Source: Ricinus communis (Eukaryota; Streptophyta; Magnoliopsida; Malpighiales; Euphorbiaceae). From it: DNA of 64,000 nt. The notes below the pieces were generated by a model, which did not search any database, was not told the DNA's origin, and was given only the letters and a program-made list of their open reading frames with translations. Below are positions 50,547 to 62,498 of this stretch, in pieces (positions within the stretch are counted from its first letter, which is position 1; each line of letters starts with the position of its first letter). Made by a program: the position numbers and the translations under genes. The DNA lies in assembly GCF_019578655.1 (NCBI RefSeq), contig NC_063259.1, positions 6,622,001-6,686,000 of the forward strand. The letters are read 5' to 3'.

Positions 50547-53500
50547 TGAGAAAACAACCCCGTAAAAGGGGTATATTTATTAATATAAGAAAATAATTTC
50601 GTAAAACGTGTATACTTATCAATTTGAGAAAACAATCCCATTAATAGTGCCAATAATTTAATATGAGAAAACGACCTTGTAAAATTGGTATAGTTATCAA
50701 TAAAAGAAAATAACTCCGTAAAACGTTTATATTTATGAATCTGAGAAAACAACCCCGTAAAAGTAGTGTAATTGCGAGTGTAAAAAAATAGCCTCGTAAG
50801 AGTCGTATTTTTATAAATATTAGAAAACACCCCATAATACAGTAATATTTATCAATTGGAGAAAATAACCCTGTAATTTTGGTATATTTGTGAATATGAG
50901 AAAACAACCCCGTAAAAGGGGCATAATTATCAATATAATAAAATAACTCTGTAAAACGTGTATTTTTATCAATTTGAGAAAACAACCCAAAATAGTGCTA
51001 ATAATTTAATATGAGAAACTGACCCCGTAAAAGTTGTATATTTATCAATATTAAGAAAATAACTTTATAAGTGGTGTATATTTATGAATATGAGAAAATA
51101 ACCTTGTAAAAGTAGTGTAATTGCCAGTCTAAGAAAACAGCCTCGTAGAAGGGGAAAATTTTTTAATATGAGATAACAACCCCGTAATACGGAAATATTT
51201 ATGAATCTGAGAAAATAATATCGTAATTGTGATATATTTGTGAGTATGAGAAAACAACCCTTTAAATGGGCTAATTTTATAATATGAGAAAACAACCCCG
51301 TAAAAGGGATAGATTTGTCACTATAAGAAAATAACCCCGTAAAACGGGTATATTTATGAATTTGAGAAAACAACCCCATAATATTGCTAATAATTTAATA
51401 TGAAAAAAACGACACTCTAAAAGTGGTATATTATCAATATAAGAAAATAACCCTGTAAAAGGGGTATTTTTTAATATGAGATAACAACCACGTAATAGGG
51501 GTATATTTAGTAAAAAACAACCGCGTAATACGAGGATATTTATCAATCCAAGAAGCTAACCTCGTAATTTTGGTATATTTATGAGTATGAGAAAACAACC
51601 CCGTAAAAGGGGTATATCTATCAATATAAGAGAATAACCCGGCAAAACTTGTATATTCATGGATCTGAGAAAACAACCCCGTAAAAGTAGTTTAATTGCG
51701 AGTCTAAGAAAACAGTCTCGAAGAAGGGGTAAATTTTTTAATATGAGAAAACAACCACGTAAGAGGGCTATATTTATAAATATTAGAAAACAACCTCATA
51801 ATAAGGATATATTTATCAATCCAAGAAGCTAACCCCGTAATTTTGATATATTTATGAGTATGAGAAAACAACCACTTAAATGGGTTAATTTTATAATATG
51901 AGAAATCAACCTCGTAAAAGGGGTAGATTTATCAATATAAGAAAATAACCTCGTAAAACATGTATATTTATGAATTTGAGAAAACAACCCCATAAAATTG
52001 CTATTAATTTAATAGGAGAAAACGACACTGTAAAAGTGGTATATTTATGAATATAAGAAAATAATCCTATAAAACGTGTATATTTATGAGTCTGAGAAAA
52101 CAACCCCGTAAAAGTAGTGTAATTGCCAGTCTAAGAAAACAGCCTCGTAGAAGGGGTAAATTTTTTAATATGAGATAACAATCCCGTAATATGGGAATAT
52201 TTATGAATCCGAGAAAATAACCCCGTAATTGTGGTTATATTTGTGAGTATAAGAAAACAACATCTTAAATGGGTTAATTTTATAATATGAGAAAACAACC
52301 CCTTAAAAGGGGTAGATTTGTCAATATAAAAAAATAACCCCGCAAAAGGGGTAGATTTATGAATATAAGAAAACAACACCGTAAAAGTAGTGTAATTGCG
52401 AGTCTAAGAAAACAGCTTCGAAGAAGGGGTAAATTTTTTAATATGAGAAAAGAATCACGTAAGAGGTGTATATTTATAAGTATTAGAAAACAACCCCGTA
52501 ATACGTGGATATTTATCAATCAGAGAAAATAACCCTGTAATTTTGGTATATTTGTGAGTATAAGAAAACCCCGTAGGAGAATATTTGTTAATGTAAGAAA
52601 TTTACTCCATAAAACGTGTATATTTATCAATTTGAAAAAATAACCCGATAATAGTGCTAATAATTTAATATGAGAAAACGACTTCGTAAAAGTGGTATGT
52701 TTGTCAATATTAAGAAAATAACTTTGTTAAAGGCGTATGTTTATGAATATGAGAAAACAACCTCATAAAAGTATGTAATTGCCAGTCTAAGAAAGCAGCC
52801 TCGTAGAAGGGGTAAATTTAACAACCCCGTAATACAGGAATATTTATGAATTTAAGAAAATAACCCCATAATTTTGGTATATTTGTGAGTATGAGAAAAC
52901 AACCCCTTATAGGTTAATTTTATATATGAGAAAATAACGCCCTAAAAGGAGTATATTTGTCAATATAAGAAAATAACTCTGTAAAACGTGTATACTTATC
53001 AATTTGAGAGAACAATCTCATAATAGTGCCAATAACTTAATATGAACGTAAAAGTGGTATACTTATCAAAAGAAAATAACTCCGTAAAACGTGTATATTT
53101 ATGAATCTAAGAAAACAACCCCGTAAAAGTAGTGTAATTGAGAGTACAAGAAAACAGACTCGTAGAATGGGTAAATTTTTTAATATGAGAAAACAACCCC
53201 ATAAGATGGATATATTTATAAATATTAAAAAATAACTCCATAATACGGGAATATTTATTGATCAGAGAAAATAACTCTGTAATTTTAGTATATTTGTGAG
53301 TATGAGAAAACAACACCGTTAAAGGGGTATGTTTGTAAATATAAGAAAATAACTTTGTAAAACGTGTATATTTATCAATTTGAGAAAGAAATCCCATAAT
53401 AATGCTAATAATTTAATATGAGAAAACGACGTCGTACATGTGGTATATTTATCAATATTAAGAATATGGCTCTGTAAAAGGTGTATATTTATGAATACGG

Positions 53501-56500
53501 GAAAACAACATCGTAAAAGTAGTGTATACGTCAATCTAAGAAAATAGCCTCGTAGAAGAGGTAAATTTTTTAATATGAGATAACAACCTCGTAAAACGGG
53601 AATATTTATGAATCTGAGAAACTAACCCCGTAATTGTGGTATATTTGTGACTATGAGAAAACAACCCCTTAAATGGGTTAATTTTATAATATGAGAAAAT
53701 AACCCCGTAATAGAGGTAGATTAGTGAATATAACATAATAAACCCGTAAAATGTGTATATTTATGAAATTGATAAAACAACCCATAATATTGCTAATAAT
53801 TTAATATGAGAAAATGATACTGTAAAAGTGGTATATTTATCAATATAAGAAAATAACCCCATAAAATATATATATTTATAAATCTGAGAAAATAATCCCG
53901 TAAAAGTAATGTAATTGCGAGTCTAAGAAAACAGCCTCGAAGAAGGGATAAGTTTTTTAATATGAAAAAACAACCATGTAAGAGGGGTATATTTATAAAT
54001 TGTAGAAAACAACCTCGTAATACGGGGATATTTATCAATCCAAGAAAATAACCCGTAATTTTGGTATATTTATGAGTATGAGAAAACAACCCCGTAAAAC
54101 ATGTATATTTATGAATCTCATAAAACAACCTAGTAAAAGTAGTGTAATATTGGTATATTTATCAATACAAGAAAATAAACCCGTAAAACGTGTATATTTA
54201 TGAAACTAAGAAAACAACTCCGTAAGAGGGATATTATTTATGAATATTACAATACAACCCCATAATACGGTGATATTTATGAATATGAGGAAATAAGTAA
54301 TTGTAGTATATTTGTGAGTATGAGAAAACAACCCCTTATATGGATTAATTTTATAATATGAGAAAACAACCTCGTAAAAGGGGTATATTTTTCAATATAA
54401 CAAAATAACTCCCTAAAACATGTATATTTATCAATTTGAGAAAACAATCCCATAATACTGCTAAAAAATTAATATGAGAAAACGACCTCGTAAAAGTGGT
54501 ATATTTATCAATATTAAAAAAATGACTCTCTAAAAGATGTACATTTATGAATATGAGAAAACAACCCTGTAAAAGTAGTGTAATTGTCAGTCTAAGAGAA
54601 AAGCCTCGTAGAATGGGTAAATTTGTAAATATAAGATAACAACCCCGTAATACGAGAATAGTTATGAATCTGAGAAAATAACCCGGTAATTGTAGTATAT
54701 TTATGAGTATGAGAAAACAACCCCTTAAATGGGTTAATTTTATAATATGAGAAAACAACCACATAAAAGGGGTAGATTTATCAATATAAGAAAATAACCC
54801 TATAAAACGTGTATATTTATGAATTTGAGAAAATAGCTCTATAATATTGCTAATAATTTAATATGAGAAAATGACAACGTAAATGTGGTATATTTATCAA
54901 TATAAGAAAATAACCCCGTAAAAGGTGTATATTTATGAGTCTGAGAAAACAACCACGTAAAAGTAGTGTAATTGCGTGTGTAAGAAAACAGCCTCGTATA
55001 AGGGGTAAATTTTTTAATATGAGAAAACAACCCGTAAGAGGGGTATATTTATAAATATTATAGAACAACCCCGTAATACAGTGATATTTATGAATCTTAG
55101 AAAAATAACCCCGTAATTGTGGTATATTTGTGAGTATGAGAACAAACCCGTAATACGGTGATATTTCTGAATCTGAGAAAATAACCACGTAATTGTGGTA
55201 TATTTATCAGTATGAGAAAACAACCTCTTAAATGGATTAATTTTATAATATGAGTAAACAACTCCGTAAAAAGAGTATAATTGTCAATATAAGAAAATAG
55301 CCGCATAAAATGTGTATATTTATGAATATGAAAAAACAACCCCGTAAAAGTAGTGTAACTGTGTTTGTAAGAAAACAGCCTCGTAGAACGGGTAAATTTT
55401 TTAATATGAGAAAATAACCCCGTAAGAGGAGTATATTTATAAATATTAGAGAGCAACCCCGTAATACGGTGACATTTATGAATCTCAGAAAATAACCCTG
55501 TAATTTTGGTATATTTGTGAGTATGAGAAAACAACCCCTTAAATGAGTTAATTTTATAATATGAGAAAATAACCCCGTAAAAGGGGTCTATTTGTCAATA
55601 TAAGAAAATAACCCCGTAAAATGTGTATATTTATGAATTTGAGAAAACAACCCCACAATACTGCTAATAATTTGATATGAGAAAACGACTCCATAGAAGT
55701 GGTATATTTAGCAATATAAGAAAATAACCGCATAAAACGTGTATATTTATGAATAAGAGAAGACAACCTCGTAAAAGTAGTGCAATTGCGAGTTTAAGAA
55801 ATCAACCTCGTTGAAGGAGTAAATTTTTTAATACGACAGAACAACCCCGTAAGAGGGGTATATTTATAAATATTAGAAAATAACTCCATAATACGATGAT
55901 ATTTATGAATCTGAGAAAATAACCCCGTAATTGTGATATATTTACGAGTATGAGAAAACAACCCCTTAAATGGATTAATTTTGTAATATGAGAAAACACC
56001 CTCGTAAAAGGAGTATATTTGTCCATATAAGAAGATAACTCCGCAAAACGTGTATATTTTTGAATTTGAGAAAACAACCCATAATAGTGCTAATAATTTA
56101 ATATGAAAAAACGACTCTATAAAAGTGGTATATTTATCAATATAAGAAAATAACTCCGTAAAACGTATATATTTATCAATTTGAGAAAACAACCCCATAC
56201 TAGTGCTAATAATTTAATATGAGAGAACGACCCCGTAAAAGTGGTATATTTATCAATATAAGAAAATAACCCCGTAAAACGTGTATATTTATGAATCTGA
56301 GAAAATAACCCTGTAAAAGTAGTGTAATTCCGAGTCTTAGAAAAAGCCTCGTAGAAGGGATAAAATTTTTTAATATGAGGAAACAAACCAGTAAGAGGAT
56401 TATATTTATAAATATTAGAAACAACCCCGTAATACAGTCATATTTATGAATCTGAAAAAATAACTACATAATTCTGGTATATTTATGAGTATGAGAAAAC

Positions 56501-58450
56501 AACCCCTTAAATGGATTAATCTTATAATATGAGAAAACAACCTCGTAAAAGGAGTATATTTGTGAATATAAGAAAATAACCCGATAAAACGTATATATTT
56601 ATAAATCTGAGAAAACAACGCTGTAAAAATAGTGTAATTGTGAGTCTAAAAAAACAGCCTCATAGAAGGGGTAAATTTTTTAATATGAGAAAATAACACC
56701 GTAAGAGGGGTATATTTATGAATATTAGAGAACAACCCCGTAATACGGTGATATTTATGAATCTAAGAAAACAATCCTGTAATTCTAATATATTTGTCAG
56801 CATGTGAAAACAACCTCTTAAATGAGTTAATTTTATAATATGAGAAAACAACCCCGTAAAAGGGGTATATTTTGTCTATATAAGAAAACAAACCCGTAAA
56901 AAGAGTATATTTTTCAATATAAGAAAATAACTCGTAAAATGTATGTATTTATGAATCTAAGAAAACAACCCCGTAAAAGTAGTATAATTGCCAGTCTAAT
57001 AAAAGAGTCCCGTAGAAGGGGTAAATTTTTTAATATGAGAAAACAACCCCGTAAGAGGGGTATATTTATAAATATTAGAAAACAATCCCGTAATACGGTG
57101 ATATTTATCAATCGGAAAAAATAACCTTTTAATTTTGGTATATTTGTGAGTATGAGAAAACAACCTCTTAAATGGGTTTATTTTATAATATTAGAATACA
57201 ACCACGTAAAAGTGGTATATTTATTAATTTGATAAAACAACCACATAATAGTGCTAATAATTTAATATGAGAAAACGACCCTGTAAAAGTGGTATATTTA
57301 TCAATATAAGAAAATAATCCCGTAAAAGATGTATATTTATGAATCTGAGAAAACAACTCCGTAAGAGTAGTGTAATTGCGAGTCTAAAGAAAGAGCCTCG
57401 TAGAAGGGGTAAATTTTTTAATATGAGAAAACAACCACGTAAGAGGGGTATATTTATAAATATTAGAGAACAACCCCGTAATACGGTGATATTTATGATT
57501 CTGAGAAAATAACCCCGTAATTTTGGTATATTTGTGAGTATGAGAAAACAACCCCTTAAATGTGTTAATTTTATAATATGAGAAATCAACCCCGTAAAAG
57601 GGGTATATTTGTCAATATAAGAAAATAACTCCGTAAAACGTGTATATTTATGAATTGGAGAAAATAACCCCATAAAAGATGTATATTTCTGAATATGAGA
57701 AAACAACCCTGTAGTGCTAATAATTTTATGTGAGAAAAGGATCCCGTAAAAGTGATAGATTTGTCAATATAAGAAAATAACCCCGTAAATCGTGTATATT
57801 TATGAATTAGAGAAAATAACCCCATAAAACATGTATATTTATAAATCTGAGAAAGCAACTCAATAGTGTGCTAATAATTTAATATGAGAAAAGGACCCCG
57901 TGAAAGTAGTAGATTTATCAATATAGGAAAATAACCCCGTAAAACGTGTGTATTTATGAATTTAAGAAAATAACCCTGTAAAAATAGTGTAATTGCCAGT
58001 CTAAGAAAACAGCCCCATAAAAGGGGTAAATTTTTTAATATGAGAAAACAGCCCCGTAAGAGGGGTATATTTATAAATATTAGAAAACAACACCGTAATA
58101 AGAGGATATTTATCAATCGTAGAAAATAACGCTTTAATTTTGATATATTTGGGAGAATGAGAAAACAACCCCTTGAATTGATTAATTTTATAATATGAGA
58201 AAATAACCCTGTAAAAAGGGTATATTTGTCAATATAAGAAAATAACCTCGTAAAATGTGTGTATTTATGAATCTGAGAAAACAGCCCTGTAAAAATAGTA
58301 CAATTGCCAGTCTAAGAAAACAGCCCCGTAGAAGGGGTAAGTTTTTTAATATGAGAAAACAACCCTGTAAGAGGGATGTATTTATAAATATTAGAAAACA
58401 ACCTCATAGAAGGGGTAAATTATTTTAATATAAGATCATGTAATACAAGA

Positions 58451-58455
58451 ATATT
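58451..58455 (+). repeat. Putative left target duplication (atatt)
   Basis: Five array bases directly before TGTAACACCCGGAA. The matching right copy would lie beyond the window, so this is inferred only from the position. Confidence 0.35.
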
Positions 58456-59159
58456 TGTAACACCCGGAATTTTTATATATTTAATAATGAGTTTTTATTT
58501 AAGTTAATTTTAGCTTTATTTTTATTCGGTTTAATTGGAATGATTTAAATACAAATTTTGAATGTTCATGTTAGATAAATAAATGAGTTATTTTTTCCAT
58601 ATCCAATTAGTTTGATTTTTAAGGAGTTAATTAAATAAATTATTTGAGGAATAAATTATATTTTTATTTGGTTATTCAAAATTTTCCCAAATGTATATAT
58701 ATATAAATAAAATTATATATTGAAAAAAAAAATTTATGGTAGAAATTATGAGGGATGTTTATAAAAGAATTTTGGGAAAAATTGGTATTATAATTGATAG
58801 TAGTATTAAATTTTGAGTTGGAAATTGATTATTTAATTTAATTGTGTATAGGATTTAATTGGAGGATTATTTTGGAATAAGGATTAAAAGTATAATTTTA
58901 TTTTTGTGAGGGTTTAATGGAAATTTGTGAGTTTGGTATTTTTGTAAATAAATATGTCGGTCAGGGGTATTTTTGTAATTGTGTATTTTCAATAATTCAG
59001 TTTTGGCCCAAATTAATTAGTTAAGGGCTTAATTGAAAGGATAAAGGAAAGTCTAGGGGTTAAATTGGAATTCTGCAGGATGAAATTGTAAGTAATTAAG
59101 GAAGTTGAGGGACCAAATTGTAATAAGGAAAAGTTCGGGGGCCTAATGTCGATATTGAA

Positions 59160-59750
59160 AGGAATGGGATCGGGGAGAGAGAAAGTAGATCGGGAGAGAG
59201 AGAGAGAGAGGGTGATGGCCGAAGAATAAGAAGAGGAAGGCGGCGCGTCGCTTGCGTCGTGGCGCGCCGGGGCCGAGCAAGCGGGCGAGGCATGCGCGAG
59301 AACGACAGTCTGGCGGGAATCGCGCGTGGGAGCAAGCCGGAGCCGATTCCGGCCGCTTCCTGCTTCCATGTGTTGGCGGCCGAGTCGAGTGGCGATCGCT
59401 CCCTCTCGCAAGGGCTCTCTTTGGCGCACGGCAATGCCTGTGGTCACGGGAGACGGAAGATCCGGTGGAGAGAGAAAGTAGGGGCAGCCGATTTTCAGCT
59501 TTTGAGCTCGGTGGAGGATGGACGATCGGAGGACGTATCCCGACTCTCATCAGCTCAAGCTTCGCATTGGGACCGGTTTCGTGGCGATCGGGCTTCGTTT
59601 GCAAATTTCTCCGGATGATCAGGTGTCAGATCGGAAATCCGGAAGCGGGGATCGTCGTCAGCGCGTCATTTCGAGTCTGATGGTGAGCTCGGATCGTCGA
59701 TCGGGTTCTGGCGGCCGGAGGCGAGTCGACCGAGCGTCTCGGTAATTTTC
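59160..59750. other. GC-rich core of LTR copy 4
   Basis: Contains ggcggcgcgtcgcttgcg and other CpG-dense sequence not found in copies 2 or 3. Shared pieces are ttggcggccgagtcgagtgg (as in copy 1) and the conserved right half from gatggacgatcggaggacg at ~59516. Open frames of 110-150 codons on both strands are mutually overlapping and not conserved between copies; not called as genes. Confidence 0.65.
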
Positions 59751-60178
59751 TCTGGCCGTTGATCTTGGAAATCCTTTGATTTTAAATTTGTGCTTATTGT
59801 GTTATGTTGAGTATTTGATATTTGTGAGTCAAAAATAATCGTCTGTCAGTTTGCCTGCCTCGTATTTTGTGTTGTGTGGCGGAGCCGGGAAATAGTGAAG
59901 TTTGGGGACCCAACTCCCGTTGTTTGAATTGCTGGATATTTGAAGTGTTTTTCTGGCAGGTCCTGGACCCGTTTTTACGGGGGTTAATGTCCATGTTGTA
60001 GGGGAGGTTTTGCCGGATTTTTGGTAGAATTCTCCCGAGTCGAGATTCTTAGACAGTCAGTCCTAGGAGTCTAGAACTAGGATTAATGATCGATTGTTTC
60101 AGCATTTTGATAAATTATTTTCCGTGACTAGATTGTCCATTTGTTCGGCTCGCTCCAACCGAGGCACCGGAGCAGAGC

Positions 60179-60183
60179 TAGGA
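60179..60183 (+). repeat. Putative left target duplication (tagga)
   Basis: The five bases of LTR copy 4 immediately before the chromovirus LTR. In uninterrupted copies the sequence continues ctaggaggtcgcc, so the insertion point is exact. The right copy is outside the window. Confidence 0.45.
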
Positions 60184-62498
60184 TGTAACACCCCCATCAT
60201 ATGTTAACCAATAAACATTAGCCAGGAAGCATACAAGCGTCGTAGAATATATACTATAGGTAGATAGGTCAATATGTAGGTTGTTAAGAATCCAGACACA
60301 AGGTTATTAACATATAAACATATGATTATACTTAAACATCATTTAAAAAGTATTACAAACATCTTCTTATGCCTTATAAGGCATACTTCCATATATATCA
60401 CATAACTGCATACAAAAATGCATCAGGTGGAGACTTCACAAAACTGGCCCAACTTGACAGAACTGCTAAAAGCTAGACTTTGCATACAACCAACGGATGC
60501 ACTACTATTTACAAACCTGAAAAGAAAAATTTTGGAGAGGGGTGAGCCTCCAGCTCAGTAAATAAATAATCAACATAATGTATATCACATACACTTAATA
60601 CAATTTCCACCCAATCACATAACTTTCCATGATATTCATAGTTTAGGTATAAAGTCATACCATTCTACTCAATTCATTACAACCATCATAGAAGAAATAC
60701 AATTCAACAATTATGGTTAGTTCTCACGGCTTGTGGATCCCCTTTAATGTGCTGCTCCGCCTCATCCTCACATATCACACACGTAAGCTGCTCCGCCTCA
60801 TCTCACATTATACACTTTTATAGCCTTTCTAGGCTTTAGCCTCCCAAGGCTTTATATATATATATCTTTTTTTTTCATAGGGAAATCCACCATTCACATG
60901 CACATATGCACTTAACATCACAATTCAATCATTTCACTTATATCATATTTCAGCAATAACAATTGTTCCACTCAACACCAATCATTTCCATCTCAGTCAT
61001 TCAAACATAAACAATATTAAGCAAACGCAACCATTTGCGGAACATTTGATTAAATATATGAACATAGAAAATATTAACTATTTACTTACTCAAAATATAC
61101 TTATTCCTTTAGCATATAAGAACCTCCTTTCTCCACAACTTCCTTTCCAGGCCTTTGAGTACCTGTCAACACATTCATCAATTCACATTTCATGCATATT
61201 ACAAATATTCATGTAAATGCGAGTTCTAATGCATTACAAGATCATCCCCTCTCTAATTCATAGGTCTAACTCTTCCTCTAAGACTCTCAATTACTGTTTT
61301 AATATCCTATAAACATTTCCCATCTAGTTAAATACCAATTTAACTCAAATTAACATCAATAAATTGCATAAAACTAATCTCCAACATTTCTGTTTTCTAG
61401 ACAGAATTTAGTACCAAGGTGTATTTATTGCTGGGCAAAATTGGCTTAATACAAAAATCTCATATTAAATAGACATATCCATTTATGCGTCTAGTTTCAT
61501 CTCCAAGAAGAATTACTCAATTCCGACTTCTATAGATTTAATTATTTTCAAATTACTGAGCAAGGGTCATACAGCTAGTTGTACCCGAGCAGCAATCTGT
61601 TTGCTCAATTTAAGCAACCAAAACGGCAAAAATAGTAAAATCACAAAACTACAAAGTTATAGAGGACTCTTTAAAATTTCCATAGACACCAATTAAGCTT
61701 AATTTAGACTTATATAACCCATGTTATGCCTAAAATACAGAACATCAAGGTTGCTGGAATTTTGACAGTTTTCTATCTTAACATACTTAAACTTAAATCA
61801 AGCTTAATCTTTATGCAATCATTCAATACTCTACTAATTCATGATAATCAGACCTTTAATTAATCAATGAGAGCATCAAATGAAGTTTTTCCAATTTGTA
61901 ATCAAGAACCCTAATGACAAATTAATAACACTCAAGTAACAACTTACCAATTTCAGCTTTTGGGTTGCTAATATGCTTAAATCCTTTAGCTTTAGCTTGG
62001 CTCCTTCAATAGTTGGCAAAATCCTATCTTAATCTTAAGTTTTTCTAGGTATTCCACTCCTCTCTCTTATTCCAAATTTTGTGTTTTTGGCCATGTACGA
62101 ATTTTAGAGAAATGAAGAGGTAAAATGAGCTTACTCATGGTTCCAATTTCCAATATTCCTCTCTTAATGCCACCACCTACTAAACTATTTTTATCACCCT
62201 AGATTAATTCTTACTAACCATATATAGGTACTAACTTTTAATTGTATCTTTTAAGTCCAATCTATTTACCCAACTTTCAACTATTGGTTCAATTAAGTCT
62301 TAAGGCTTAATACACATAACCCAAGTACTTAATCAACTTATCTAAATTAATAATCTAATATCATGCTTCTTATTCTCTACTTATAATTAATATATATATG
62401 TTCTCATAAAATAAAAATATCATTGATATACCATCATATGCCTAATGATTAAATGTAAATGCACATAACATGGATGATGAGAAAATGCAGGCGTTACA
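60184..62498 (-). repeat. 3' LTR of the chromovirus
   Basis: 2315 bp, TGTAACACCCCCATC...CAGGCGTTACA on the plus strand, TG...CA at both ends, AT-rich. It contains two copies of gctgctccgcctcat at 60751 and 60787, and a tatata run near 60853. The inner end abuts a polypurine tract. No coding sequence except the polyprotein stop codon. Confidence 0.92.

Larger units (their letters stand above)
37091..58455 (+). repeat. Satellite array, block 4 (21.4 kb)
   Basis: Longest uninterrupted stretch of the array, same orientation as the other blocks. The class order is the same; units are often shortened (for example near 52560, 53040 and 54140, where monomers are cut in the middle). Reverse-strand frames stay open for up to 302 codons (39251-40159) with a 13-residue period of the GLFSxIxKYTxFT type, simply reflecting the ~39-bp unit. 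No gene, RNA or other transposon seen. Confidence 0.95.
58456..60183 (+). mobile_element. Long LTR, fourth copy, interrupted
   Basis: Same family and direction as 17043-22832, beginning TGTAACACCCGGAA. The first ~1.73 kb is present, up to gagcagagctagga, where another element begins (60184). In copy 1 this point lies at 18734, about 57 percent of the way along. The remainder, and whether this is a solo LTR or one end of a full element, cannot be seen. It includes a GC-rich core (59160-59750) with a GA microsatellite at about 59193-59210. Confidence 0.88.

Noticed and set aside
56939..57124. Plus-strand Arg/Lys-rich frames (MNLRKQPRKSS type) as small basic proteins
   Set aside because: They are the plus-strand translation of the same monomers, about 60-72 codons each, ending wherever a stop-bearing class occurs.
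1..58455. CENP-B-box-like motif in the monomer box
   Set aside because: The conserved box, on either strand, does not match the essential CENP-B positions (TTCG....A..CGGG), so it gives no support for a centromere protein site.
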